Assembly (NCBI RefSeq): GCF_900107845.1
Contig: NZ_FNRM01000009.1
Span: forward strand, 62,001-126,000
DNA: 64,000 nucleotides
Source of the DNA: Alkalimonas amylolytica
Lineage (GTDB): Bacteria; Pseudomonadota; Gammaproteobacteria; Enterobacterales; Alteromonadaceae
Direction: 5' to 3'
Shown here: one piece after another, positions 27,400 through 35,614 of the stretch
Numbering within the stretch: position 1 is the first letter of the stretch
Layout of the letters: each line of letters starts with the position of its first letter
Translations under genes and position numbers: made by a program
Notes under the pieces: model-generated
The model's input: the letters and a program-made list of their open reading frames with translations, nothing else
Told to the model about the DNA's origin: nothing
Database searches by the model: none

Positions 27400-27951
27400 A
27401 TGTCGGCGCTCAGCGAGCTAAAACAACGTTTAGAGCAATTGCGTGAACAGGCCAGAACCCTGGATCAGGCACCGATGCCCGGCAAGCCACTGGATTGGTT
27501 TCAGACCGATCTGTTTAGTTGTCACTCACCTTACCTGACCGATTATGTGGATGAAGCCTTGCAGCAATTAAGGCGACTGGATCAGTATAGCTCGGGGCGG
27601 CAAGCTGTGAGCTCTGAGCACCAGCAGCGACTGGCTGAGCGCATCGCAGCCCAGTGCAATGCACTGACCCGGGCTTTTGCCAACAGCCAAACCCGGAAAA
27701 ACTTTAAAGTGAGCAAACGTAAAGCCCAACAAGTGGTGCAGCGCATTACACAGTCCAGCCGTGATCTATATCAGCAACTGAGTCAGTACAAAGAATTCGA
27801 ACAACGTTTGGAAGACATGCTCCGTCTTGCCCAGCAACAAAACCAGGAGGTGCAGCAGCAACTGGCGTTGCAGGCACGGTTAGGACGCTGTCGTCGCGCC
27901 ATCAGCGAGGTGGAGCAGCAAATTCAATTTCAGGAGCAGCACAAGCGCTGA
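27400..27951 (+). CDS. priC: Primosomal replication protein PriC
   Basis: PriC restarts stalled forks by loading DnaB on gapped templates. The 183-residue protein (E. coli 175) is highly basic, helical and Gln-rich. It carries the family segments KPLDWFQTDLFS, NFKVSKRKAQQVV and LYQQLSQYKEFEQRLEDM, and ends with a coiled coil (LGRCRRAISEVEQQIQ). It starts one base after the stop of the transporter gene and ends one base before the deacetylase ATG. In E. coli priC is next to apt; here it has moved next to dinG, another enzyme that handles blocked forks. Confidence 0.9.
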   Translation: MSALSELKQRLEQLREQARTLDQAPMPGKPLDWFQTDLFSCHSPYLTDYVDEALQQLRRLDQYSSGRQAVSSEHQQRLAERIAAQCNALTRAFANSQTRKNFKVSKRKAQQVVQRITQSSRDLYQQLSQYKEFEQRLEDMLRLAQQQNQEVQQQLALQARLGRCRRAISEVEQQIQFQEQHKR

Positions 27952-27952
27952 T

Positions 27953-28882
27953 ATGTCATTTCCCCTGGTTTATCATCCCTGCTACAGCGCCTTAGAGCTG
28001 CCAGAACGGCATCGTTATCCCATTGGTAAATACCATGCTCTGCAGCAACAGCTGCAGGCATTTGGCGTACCAACCGAACAGTTTCATCAACCAGCCCCAC
28101 TTTCAGAGCACGAGCTTACACTGGTGCATTGCCCGGACTACATCCAAGCACTTTGCTCCGGCCAGCTGGATGCCAAAGCCATGCGCCGTATTGGCTTTCC
28201 CTGGTCAAAGCAGCTGATCCAGCGCTCACTGACCTCCATCGCGGGCACCCGACTTTGCGCCGAACTCGCATTACAACATGGCTTAGCGCTGCACTTAAGT
28301 GGTGGCTATCATCATGCCTTTTACAATCAGGGTTCCGGTTTTTGTCTGTTCAATGATCTGGCTTTTGCTGCTAAATCCATGCAGCAACAAGGCGTCAAGC
28401 GCCTGCTGATTTTTGATCTGGATGTGCATCAGGGAGATGGCACAGCTCTGCTGCTGGCGAATGAGCCGGATATCATCACCTGTTCGGTGCACTGCGACAA
28501 AAACTTTCCCTACCACAAACAACAGTCGGACTGGGATCTGGCACTGCCAGCAACCATCAGCGAACAGGACTATCTGCTACAAGTAGAGCAGGCGCTTAGC
28601 TGCCTGCTAAACTGGTATCAGCCCGATCTGGTGCTGTACGATGCTGGTGTGGATTGTCATCAGCAGGATGAGTTGGGTCACCTGCAACTAAGCACAGCAG
28701 CTTTATTGCAGCGTGACCGCCTGGTGCTACAAAGCTGCCGTAAGCGTGAAATACCAGTTGCCGCCGTCATTGGTGGCGGCTATCAACGCGATCTGGCGGC
28801 ACTAACCCAGCTGCACCTGCAACTGTTTAAAGCCGCCTTTGAACTTGAAGGCAGCTCAATCGCCAGCAAAATAGAAACCTAA
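27953..28882 (+). CDS. Histone deacetylase family (acetylpolyamine/acetoin-type) hydrolase
   Basis: This 309-residue enzyme has the arginase/deacetylase fold of the HDAC-like family. The general-base His pair is in SGGYHHAF near residue 119. The zinc ligands lie in DLDVHQGDGTA (D and H near 160) and DAGVDCH (D near 230). The transition-state tyrosine loop appears as GGGYQRD near 264. Bacterial members remove acetyl groups from polyamines, lysine side chains or small amides. The catalytic residues look intact. It is the last gene of the dinG operon and its 3' end overlaps the convergent dioxygenase gene by 27 bases. Confidence 0.92.
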   Translation: MSFPLVYHPCYSALELPERHRYPIGKYHALQQQLQAFGVPTEQFHQPAPLSEHELTLVHCPDYIQALCSGQLDAKAMRRIGFPWSKQLIQRSLTSIAGTRLCAELALQHGLALHLSGGYHHAFYNQGSGFCLFNDLAFAAKSMQQQGVKRLLIFDLDVHQGDGTALLLANEPDIITCSVHCDKNFPYHKQQSDWDLALPATISEQDYLLQVEQALSCLLNWYQPDLVLYDAGVDCHQQDELGHLQLSTAALLQRDRLVLQSCRKREIPVAAVIGGGYQRDLAALTQLHLQLFKAAFELEGSSIASKIET

Positions 28883-29950
28883 ACGTTTTTTCAGACCCGC
28901 CGGTAAAGCTGGTAACTCAGACTTTGGCAATAAAAAGGTCGCCATATGAAACAGGTCGGTGAAAATGCGATTTTTCTCGGTAGTTCGTTTCAGGTAATCA
29001 TGGCCGGAAGAACCACCGGTGCCAATTTTGGTGCCTAACATCCGCTGCACCATCATGGCATGCTTGTAGCGCCATATCGTCAGGTTTTCATCAATCTCGG
29101 TCAGGCAGGTCAGTAACTGGAATGGCAGATTAAAAACCGGCTCTTCCTGATACAAGCTGATAAAAAGTGCGGATAACATAGCACGCTGACTTAACCGGAA
29201 AGCTCCTTGCTGCTGCAGCTTGTGGTATTCCTCACTATCGAGCAGGGCCGCAAACTTCTGTCGGGTTTTGGCGATTTCACCAAGCTGTAGCTCACGCTCG
29301 GACTCCGCCAGTTGTTCAATGCCCTGCACGATGGCTTCATCCCGATTGAGCATGCTTTGGGTGGCCTGCTGGTACAATTGCCAGAAGCTAAAGTCACCAA
29401 ACTCCAGGAATGGCATGCGCTCCAGCCACTTCTCAATCAGCTCAAATAAACTGGGCTGATGCTCCAACGCCTGCAAGAAGTTGCGATCTTTGTCATTCAG
29501 CCGGGTATAAAAAGAGTTTTTATCAAAGTCGATACGGTAATCGCTTTTAAGCCCCAGGCCAATTTCCAGCATTTTAAACTGCACACTCTGAAAGCCAGAA
29601 GCCGGTACCAGGTAATCGCGAAACGACATAAAATCCTGCGGCGTCATGGTTTCCATCACCGCAATCTGTTGGTTCAACAGCTGCTGAATGCTGATCACCC
29701 GCTTCAGTTTATGCACGATGCCGGTGAGCTGTTCATCTTTAACTTCCTCTTCAGCAAAGACAGCCAGTACCGCTTTTAATTCATGCAGGATTTGCTTAAA
29801 CCACAACTCATACACCTGATGCACAATGATAAACAGGGTCTCATCATGCGCCTCTGCGCCATAGTTCGCACTTTCCGGTGCCTGGGCATTAAGAAGCTGG
29901 TCCAGCTGAAGGTAGTCACCGTAATAGCAAGGTTTTTGATTTTTCTGCAT
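28856..29950 (-). CDS. kynA: Tryptophan 2,3-dioxygenase
   Basis: This heme enzyme opens the indole ring of L-tryptophan to N-formylkynurenine, the first step of the kynurenine pathway. From the ATG at 29950 it has 364 residues. Family motifs are YGDYLQLDQLL at the N-terminus and HQVYELWFKQILHELK near 40. The proximal-heme region is WRYKHAMMVQRMLG, followed by GTGGSSGHDYLKRT. The frame is open to 30010 and an ATG at 29983 is an alternative start; 29950 fits the family best, though its ribosome site is weak. No other kynurenine pathway gene lies in the window. The divergent neighbour is a ComFB gene. Confidence 0.95.
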   Translation of the reverse strand: MQKNQKPCYYGDYLQLDQLLNAQAPESANYGAEAHDETLFIIVHQVYELWFKQILHELKAVLAVFAEEEVKDEQLTGIVHKLKRVISIQQLLNQQIAVMETMTPQDFMSFRDYLVPASGFQSVQFKMLEIGLGLKSDYRIDFDKNSFYTRLNDKDRNFLQALEHQPSLFELIEKWLERMPFLEFGDFSFWQLYQQATQSMLNRDEAIVQGIEQLAESERELQLGEIAKTRQKFAALLDSEEYHKLQQQGAFRLSQRAMLSALFISLYQEEPVFNLPFQLLTCLTEIDENLTIWRYKHAMMVQRMLGTKIGTGGSSGHDYLKRTTEKNRIFTDLFHMATFLLPKSELPALPAGLKKRLGFYFAGD

Positions 29951-30085
29951 CTTTTTTGATTCCACCACGTCAGTAGCTGGCATTGTAGCAAGCCACCCCG
30001 GCATAACCAATGCGGTGGTTTTTTTTGTAAAAGCCGATTATGCTTGAAGGCAGTAGCGTCTGCTTTACAACCAAGAAGAGTAATC

Positions 30086-30346
30086 ATGATTCTGAACGAT
30101 GATATTCACAACTACTATGAAAAGCTGGTGATCGATTATTTGGCGGAGCAAGGCTTGGATCAGAATAAAGATCCGGATTATCTGGCGGATTTAAGCTGTA
30201 TTATCCTGAATCAGCTGCCACCGCGTTATATTCGCTATGAAGTGGATATGGCGTTCTACCTGCCGCAAAGTGAGCGCTTCGAAATGCAAATGAAGGTGCA
30301 AGAGGCGGTACGCAAAGCCGTGGAGTTTTTGGATAATCAAGGCTAA
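30086..30346 (+). CDS. ComFB family protein
   Basis: This 86-residue protein matches the late-competence ComFB family (from MILNDDIHNYYEKLVIDYL; ADLSCIILNQLPPRYIRYEVDMAFYL). The frame opens at 30044, but the ATG at 30086 starts the conserved region and has an AAGAAGAG ribosome site 5 bases upstream. ComFB-domain proteins have been reported as cyclic di-nucleotide receptors in cyanobacteria; in gammaproteobacteria the role is not settled. Two diguanylate cyclases lie in this window, but neither is adjacent. The gene is monocistronic and ends 15 bases before the 3' end of the 4.5S RNA gene on the other strand. Confidence 0.88.
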   Translation: MILNDDIHNYYEKLVIDYLAEQGLDQNKDPDYLADLSCIILNQLPPRYIRYEVDMAFYLPQSERFEMQMKVQEAVRKAVEFLDNQG

Positions 30347-30361
30347 GGATGGGAAGTGGGT

Positions 30362-30471
30362 GGCAACCCCACCAGCCACATCTCGGCACATGCGTCATAA
30401 GCTGCGGCTGCTTCCTTCCGGACCTGACCGGGTTCACCTACTAGCATTGCGAGAGGACCCATGGGGTTACC
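30362..30471 (-). ncRNA. ffs: 4.5S RNA, signal recognition particle RNA
   Basis: The minus strand contains the SRP RNA core GGTCAGGTCCGGAAGGAAGCAGCC (two overlapping parts, around 30408-30431), which holds the symmetric and asymmetric loops bound by Ffh and the GGAA tetraloop. The ends pair (GGTAACCCC near 30471 with GGGGTTGCC near 30362), giving one long hairpin of about 110 bases against 114 in E. coli. The promoter at 30494-30529 leaves a 5' leader of about 22 bases, as in E. coli, where RNase P removes it. Exact mature ends are estimates. Confidence 0.95.
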
Positions 30472-30493
30472 ATTGTGTGCCATCACGATGGCA

Positions 30494-30529
30494 GGCGCGC
30501 ATTATGCGCAAATCCTGCCTGGGTTGCAA
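30494..30529 (-). promoter_or_regulatory. Promoter of the 4.5S RNA gene with GC-rich discriminator
   Basis: On the minus strand TTGCAA (30529-30524), a 17-base spacer, and CATAAT (30506-30501) are followed directly by GCGCGCC (30500-30494). A GC-rich discriminator is the mark of stringently controlled stable RNA promoters. The same heptamer follows the -10 box of rpsB. Confidence 0.75.
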
Positions 30530-30576
30530 CCATCCGCAAGCCAGCTGCTCAAGAAAAAAGCAGCCGTGACCCGAGA

Positions 30577-32205
30577 TCAAACTTTAAAAGCCGCTGCTTT
30601 TTGCTGTAAATCCGAGGATAAGCGCGCCAGCATATCACTGGCTTCTGCACTTTGTTTGGCGCTATGCGTCACTTCACCAATACTGACCGTAAACTCGCTG
30701 ATGTTTTTGCTGATTTCTTCAGCTACTATGGTTTGTTGTTCAGTAGCGGTTGATACCTGGGCATTCATCTCAACAATATGACTGACTGAGCTTTTCATCT
30801 GATTGATCACATCTCCGGTTTCATTAACTTGAGTCACACTTACCTTGGCAAATTGACCAGAGTTCTCCATCGCCTGCACAGCCTCTTTGGAAGATAATTG
30901 CAGGTTATCAATCATACCGCGAATTGACTCGGTGGCTTTTTGGGTATTGGTTGCCAACTGACGCACTTCATCAGCCACCACGGCAAAACCACGACCCGCT
31001 TCCCCAGCCCGAGCCGCCTCAATCGCAGCATTCAGTGCCAACAAATTGGTTTGCTCGGCAATGCTGGTGATCACTGCCAACACCTGACTAATTTTGCCTG
31101 ACTCATCATTCAGCTGGGCGATGACCTTAGTAGCTTCATCCATGGCGGCAGACAACTTTCCAATCGATTGGATACTTTGCTCCACCCGGCTCACCCCTTG
31201 TTCAGACAAGTGATCTGCTTCACCGGCTTGTTCCGAGGTACGCAAAGCACTGCCCGCAACTTCCTGAATAGCTGAAGACATCTGGGTAATGGCAGTAGCG
31301 ATCATGCTGACATGCTGTTCTTGCTCACCCGAAGTGGTACTGACTTGCTCACTGATATTACTCATTTCCTCTGCTGCAGTCGCGAGCTGCTGGATAGCGC
31401 CATCCAGTTCTTTAAAGAATAACTGCAAGCGATCCATGGTGCCATTAAAAGCGATGGCAGCCTCAGCCAGTTCGTCATTGCCTGCCACTGCGGCCCGCAC
31501 TGTCAAATCCAGGCTTTTCCCAACGGCTTGAATAGCACTTTGCAACTGACGCAACGGAGTTTGAATGGAGCGGTAAATCCAGAGACCAAGGACTGCCAGA
31601 GTAATAAATACAGTCACTAACAGCAGCATAAACACCAGGCGACTCTGTACAAAGCTCTGTTCAGCAGCCTGCCTGAAACGCTCAGACTCATCCAGCTGCA
31701 ACATGATGAGTGCATCCAGGGCAGCACTGAGCGGATCGGCAACCGCGTACAAGCGCTGATTAAATTCATTGTTGCCGATGGCTGTCATAAAGGTGTTTTG
31801 CTCGATGGCGGACGTAAAACGATCGGCTTCGGTAAAAAAAGGTTGGCGCAAACGCTCGACATCCGATACCAGCCGACGCTCGTTTGCGGTGAGCTCAGTC
31901 GCCAGATACTGTCGCCAATAGCGTTCTGCTTCAGCTCTGGCTTGTTGCAACTCCTGCAGCGCTTGCCTGGCATTGAGCTGTTCGCTTCGGTATTTATGGA
32001 AGGTATCTACCATGGTCACGGCATAAGCATCCGATACCACTTTGATCTGACGAAGGGGAACTACCCTATCATGGTAGAGACTATCAATTCCCTGATTGAG
32101 TTGCTGCATTTCACGCAATGATAAAATGGCCAGCACAAGGATCACAACCAGAGGCACGACTATGATGGCTGTTAGCCGTAACTTTACACTCAATTGATTC
32201 AGCAT
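30577..32205 (-). CDS. Methyl-accepting chemotaxis protein
   Basis: This 542-residue transmembrane chemoreceptor has TM1 at about 11-29, a periplasmic four-helix-bundle sensor at about 30-188 and TM2 at about 190-212. A HAMP domain ([13 protein letters not shown]) and a long cytoplasmic coiled coil follow. The highly conserved signalling tip [20 protein letters not shown] and [13 protein letters not shown] mark the CheA/CheW contact. The C-terminus has no NWETF-like pentapeptide, so adaptation enzymes would act without that tether. The ligand is unknown. The gene is single and lies between the 4.5S RNA and DUF3014 genes. Confidence 0.96.
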   Translation of the reverse strand: MLNQLSVKLRLTAIIVVPLVVILVLAILSLREMQQLNQGIDSLYHDRVVPLRQIKVVSDAYAVTMVDTFHKYRSEQLNARQALQELQQARAEAERYWRQYLATELTANERRLVSDVERLRQPFFTEADRFTSAIEQNTFMTAIGNNEFNQRLYAVADPLSAALDALIMLQLDESERFRQAAEQSFVQSRLVFMLLLVTVFITLAVLGLWIYRSIQTPLRQLQSAIQAVGKSLDLTVRAAVAGNDELAEAAIAFNGTMDRLQLFFKELDGAIQQLATAAEEMSNISEQVSTTSGEQEQHVSMIATAITQMSSAIQEVAGSALRTSEQAGEADHLSEQGVSRVEQSIQSIGKLSAAMDEATKVIAQLNDESGKISQVLAVITSIAEQTNLLALNAAIEAARAGEAGRGFAVVADEVRQLATNTQKATESIRGMIDNLQLSSKEAVQAMENSGQFAKVSVTQVNETGDVINQMKSSVSHIVEMNAQVSTATEQQTIVAEEISKNISEFTVSIGEVTHSAKQSAEASDMLARLSSDLQQKAAAFKV

Positions 32206-32329
32206 GATGAACCCCTATACCTACTGCCAGTTCTTGGTTAAGCATAGACATAAGTTGGTAAAGGGGTAGTCATAAACGGCTGAATTAATTATAGTTTAAT
32301 AAATATTAAACAAGGAAAGCCCTAAGAAA

Positions 32330-33238
32330 TCATTCTTGTAACGCCAGTCGTAATTTTGTCAAGTGTTGATTCAAGCGCCTTTGGTTATCCGGCCCGATGC
32401 GGATCAACTGCTTTTGCACATCGCTCATGGCTTCAAGATGTGGCTCGGCAAAATGATACATCACGCTGGGCAGCTCCAGCTCAAAAACTCCGTCCATCAC
32501 AGGCTGTGCCAGCAGGTAATCGATGGCTTGCAGCAAACGATACTCAAAGGGCTTATCCGGGTAGCCCAGCTCGGCAAAAGCTTCATCCAGTAATGGCTGA
32601 TAGTGCCGCAACAATGCTACCTGAGTCGGGACTGGTACACTCTCTAACAGGGTAAGATAGGGCTCATACCGACGAAAACCAGCCGGGTCCAAGCTCAGTT
32701 GCTCACCTTGCTGTCTTACCGCAAAGGGTTGATCCGGTGTAGTGAGCACCAGATGGTCACTGCTGATTTGGCCCCGGCTGACGTTATCAGTCAGCACCAC
32801 CAGACGACGCAGCATGTCTTCACGTACAAACAATCCGGCCAGGCCAGGTTGCCAGGGGAGTTGCAGCAACGACTGCCTTACTTCGGCATCCGAATCATTC
32901 AATGCAGGCAATGCAGGCTCTGGTTCTGGTTCTGGCTCTGGTTCCCGAAGCTCGGGCACAACCTCAACCGGCAAGTCACCGGTAAGCGGCTCCGCCGGCA
33001 ATTCAGGCACAGCCTCAGTCACAGGCTCTAAGGCAATGGGGTCTGGTACAAAAGGTTCAGCGTCGGGTAATTCCGTAAGCTCCGCTTGCGGCAACAGCTG
33101 CACAGGTTCAGGCTCCGGACTGTCAGAGCGATACAACAGCCAGCCAGCTATCAATAAGACCATGACCACAGCAGCCAGTCCCAGGTAATAAAGCTGCTGA
33201 CCAGGTGCAGATGCTTCCGATGATTCACGCTCTGTCAT
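32330..33238 (-). CDS. DUF3014 domain protein, single-pass membrane protein
   Basis: This 302-residue protein has a short cytoplasmic N-terminus and one membrane segment (LYYLGLAAVVMVLLIAGWLLY, about 16-36). A Pro/Glu/Leu-rich linker follows (about 38-120, with a run of EP dipeptides) and then the DUF3014 domain (LNDSDAEVRQSLLQLPW to the end). The frame opens at 33271; the ATG at 33238 is preferred because AAAGAGG lies 5 bases upstream. The layout suggests a periplasmic domain held away from the inner membrane by an extended spacer, perhaps reaching peptidoglycan; this is inference. The function of DUF3014 is unknown. Confidence 0.87.
   Translation of the reverse strand: MTERESSEASAPGQQLYYLGLAAVVMVLLIAGWLLYRSDSPEPEPVQLLPQAELTELPDAEPFVPDPIALEPVTEAVPELPAEPLTGDLPVEVVPELREPEPEPEPEPALPALNDSDAEVRQSLLQLPWQPGLAGLFVREDMLRRLVVLTDNVSRGQISSDHLVLTTPDQPFAVRQQGEQLSLDPAGFRRYEPYLTLLESVPVPTQVALLRHYQPLLDEAFAELGYPDKPFEYRLLQAIDYLLAQPVMDGVFELELPSVMYHFAEPHLEAMSDVQKQLIRIGPDNQRRLNQHLTKLRLALQE
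32916..32945. repeat. Hexanucleotide tandem repeat in the DUF3014 linker
   Basis: Five units of GGYTCY (GGCTCT, GGTTCT, GGTTCT, GGCTCT, GGTTCC) encode the Glu-Pro run of the DUF3014 protein on the minus strand. A change in unit number would keep the frame and only alter linker length. Confidence 0.8.
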
Positions 33239-33407
33239 AATGGCCTCTTTGCGTTGGAAAGTTGCATTCAATTCGTTATCCGACCAGACTAAAGTCAGGT
33301 CGTAATCACAGTCTGCTCAGCATACAATGGCTGGAAATTTTTCAATAACTCTTTTTAGCCAGCAGCTTAACTCAACAGAGCAGCAGAGCGAGTAAAAGTT
33401 CAGCCGA

Positions 33408-34550
33408 ATGAAACAAACAGATTCCGACAAGCGACGAAAAACAGCTTTGCTGTTGACCGGTGGTGGTGCCAGGGCGGCCTATCAGGTGGGTGTCCTTAAA
33501 GCCATTGCCACCCGTTACCCACGCAATAGCAAAATTCCGTTTGACATTATATGCGGCACTTCCGCTGGAGCCATCAATGGCACCGGTATTGCCTGTTACG
33601 CCTCTTGTTTTCATTTGGGCGTGAAAAAAATTGAATGGGTATGGCGGCATTTCCATACCAATCAGGTGTATTATTCAGACTACCCCAGAGTATTTCGTCA
33701 TCTGCTGCGCGGTTTATTCAGCGCTTTTCAGGCCGATTATGCCAACAAGCGTGCAGTCAGTATGTTGGATAACACCCCTTTAAAGCAGCTGCTTGGTAAG
33801 ATCCTCGACTTGCAACGTATCGATCGCAACATCATGGGTGGCTACCTGTCCAGCGTCTCAGTGACCGCATCCAGTTATAACGATGGCGATTCCATTACAT
33901 TTTTTCAATCCGACAGCGCCGGTGACTGGCGCCGGGCTAAGCGCTGCGGTCAGCGGACCCTGCTTGGTTTGCATCATCTGCTGGCTTCCGCAGCTATCCC
34001 GCTGTTATTTCCATCGGTACAAATCCACCAGCAGTACTTTGGCGATGGCTCAGTGAATCAATTATCTCCGCTCAGTGCTCCCATTCATCTGGGCGCAGAA
34101 AAAATCCTGATTATTGGTCTGGAACAACCTCGCAGCCATGACCGCAGTCAGCGTTTACCGCATCATCCCGGCCTTGCCACCATCGCCGGTCATTTGCTGG
34201 ATACTATATTTGCCGACACTCTGAACTCTGATTTAGAGCGTATGCAACGCATTAACAGCACCATAGCAACCATGCAGCAGCATGGGATTGAGACCAGCCT
34301 CAAGCCAATTGATAGTTTGCTGGTAAACCCAAGCCAGAATTTTAACCAAATCGCCAGCGAGCATTTCTTATCCTTGCCACTGGCGGTACGCACCATGTTC
34401 CGGCTGATGGGAATTGGCCAGCATTCGGATTCCAGCCTGGCCAGCTATTTGCTGTTTGAACAGGATTATACGCGTCGGCTGATTGATATTGGCTTCGAGG
34501 ATGGCATGCATCAACTGGATGCCATTATTGAATTCCTGCAAGCGGATTAA
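33408..34550 (+). CDS. Patatin-like phospholipase
   Basis: This 380-residue enzyme has the patatin serine hydrolase fold. The oxyanion loop LTGGGARAAYQVGVL is at about 16-30, the nucleophile motif GTSAG at 50-54 (S52), and the catalytic aspartate D213 lies in FGDGSVN. These form the Ser-Asp dyad of patatins, which cleave acyl ester bonds of lipids. The remaining 160 residues are helical. No signal peptide is visible, so it is intracellular or exported by another route. The gene is alone on the plus strand; the upstream neighbour is divergent. Confidence 0.94.
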   Translation: MKQTDSDKRRKTALLLTGGGARAAYQVGVLKAIATRYPRNSKIPFDIICGTSAGAINGTGIACYASCFHLGVKKIEWVWRHFHTNQVYYSDYPRVFRHLLRGLFSAFQADYANKRAVSMLDNTPLKQLLGKILDLQRIDRNIMGGYLSSVSVTASSYNDGDSITFFQSDSAGDWRRAKRCGQRTLLGLHHLLASAAIPLLFPSVQIHQQYFGDGSVNQLSPLSAPIHLGAEKILIIGLEQPRSHDRSQRLPHHPGLATIAGHLLDTIFADTLNSDLERMQRINSTIATMQQHGIETSLKPIDSLLVNPSQNFNQIASEHFLSLPLAVRTMFRLMGIGQHSDSSLASYLLFEQDYTRRLIDIGFEDGMHQLDAIIEFLQAD

Positions 34551-34711
34551 TCTGCTCTCTGGCGACTTCTTTGTCAAAAAAGTGCCGGTTCTCACTATAG
34601 CTCGTCAAGCAATCGCGTTGCACAGTTAATAAGCTATTGATAAATTTCATTATTAACATTTAGGCACAATTATTGCTTTTACGACTGTATCACCTTAACC
34701 AGGAAGCAGTT

Positions 34712-35611
34712 ATGAGCTTATGTTTACTTAGCGAAATCAGTCTGCCAGACGCACCCAGCTACGCTGCCGTCGCGACCGATGAGTACTGGCGCGCTCCTAC
34801 CGTGCAGCAGCATCAATCCTTGCTGGCACAGTTGCAAACCACGCTCGATCTGCGTGAGCAACTACAGCTTTTTTCGATGGCAGCTGGCAATATTCTGCCG
34901 CTCACCGGCCTGGAGTTGCAGACCGCTATTGGTCACTATGGTGCAGCAGGCTCTGCCAGTGCTGAATTCCAACATCGTAGCTTGTTAATGCTCAAAGAAC
35001 AGTGCCTGGCCAAATTGCATTATTGCAGTGAACACCCCTTCACGCCACTTGTTTGCAGTAAGCTGCAAGCGCTTGAAGTAGAGTGGCTGTACTCGCTTCG
35101 AAATGCTCTGGTGGTTACCCGGCTACAGCAAATGGCACTCAAAGATACACTGACCGGCCTTGGCAATCGCCGATTCTTTGATGACAGTCTGGATAAAGCC
35201 ATTCAACTGGCGATGCGCAGTCAAAGCTGCTGCGCGGTGTTGCTGCTTGATTTGGATAACTTTAAGCAGGTCAATGATCTCTATGGTCACACCGCAGGCG
35301 ACGATATTTTGATCGCCGTTGCAAAGGCCATGCACAGCACCTTAAGGGCAACCGACTCACTGTTTCGTTTTGGCGGCGATGAGTTTGCAGTGTTACTGAG
35401 TGATGAGGATGTTGCCAGCAGTGAGTTGATTGCCAGGCGGCTGGTTAAAGCTATTTCGCGCCAGCACGATTGCCAGCAACACCATGTGACTGCCAGCATT
35501 GGTATCGCACACTGGCAGCCAGGACAAACCCAGGCAGAGCTTTTCTCAGCAGCCGATAAAGCTCTTTATCTGGCCAAAGAGGCTGGCAAAAACCGCGTTC
35601 GTCAAGCCTGA
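34712..35611 (+). CDS. Diguanylate cyclase (GGDEF) with unclassified N-terminal domain
   Basis: From the ATG at 34712 (AGGA 7 bases upstream; the frame opens at 34673) this is a 299-residue soluble protein. A helical N-terminal region of about 140 residues shows no recognised sensor family. The GGDEF domain follows: DTLTGLGNRR near 145-154, DLDNFKQVNDLYGH near 180-193 and the active-site GGDEF at 221-225. The inhibitory RATD at 212-215 is five residues before the GG, so feedback control is expected. The N-terminal part resembles small regulatory domains in other cyclases of this type, but I cannot name it. It is convergent with tilS, 3 bases between stops. Confidence 0.93.
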   Translation: MSLCLLSEISLPDAPSYAAVATDEYWRAPTVQQHQSLLAQLQTTLDLREQLQLFSMAAGNILPLTGLELQTAIGHYGAAGSASAEFQHRSLLMLKEQCLAKLHYCSEHPFTPLVCSKLQALEVEWLYSLRNALVVTRLQQMALKDTLTGLGNRRFFDDSLDKAIQLAMRSQSCCAVLLLDLDNFKQVNDLYGHTAGDDILIAVAKAMHSTLRATDSLFRFGGDEFAVLLSDEDVASSELIARRLVKAISRQHDCQQHHVTASIGIAHWQPGQTQAELFSAADKALYLAKEAGKNRVRQA

Positions 35612-35614
35612 CGC

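Noticed and set aside
30555-30602. Possible terminator (AAAAAGCAGC / GCTGCTTTTT) at the chemoreceptor 3' end
   Set aside because: The arms are 28 bases apart and one lies inside the coding end, so a stable terminator is doubtful.
30461-30781. 106-codon plus-strand frame over the 4.5S RNA promoter and the chemoreceptor 3' end
   Set aside because: It overlaps a well-supported RNA promoter and the coding end of the chemoreceptor in antisense; no protein family seen.
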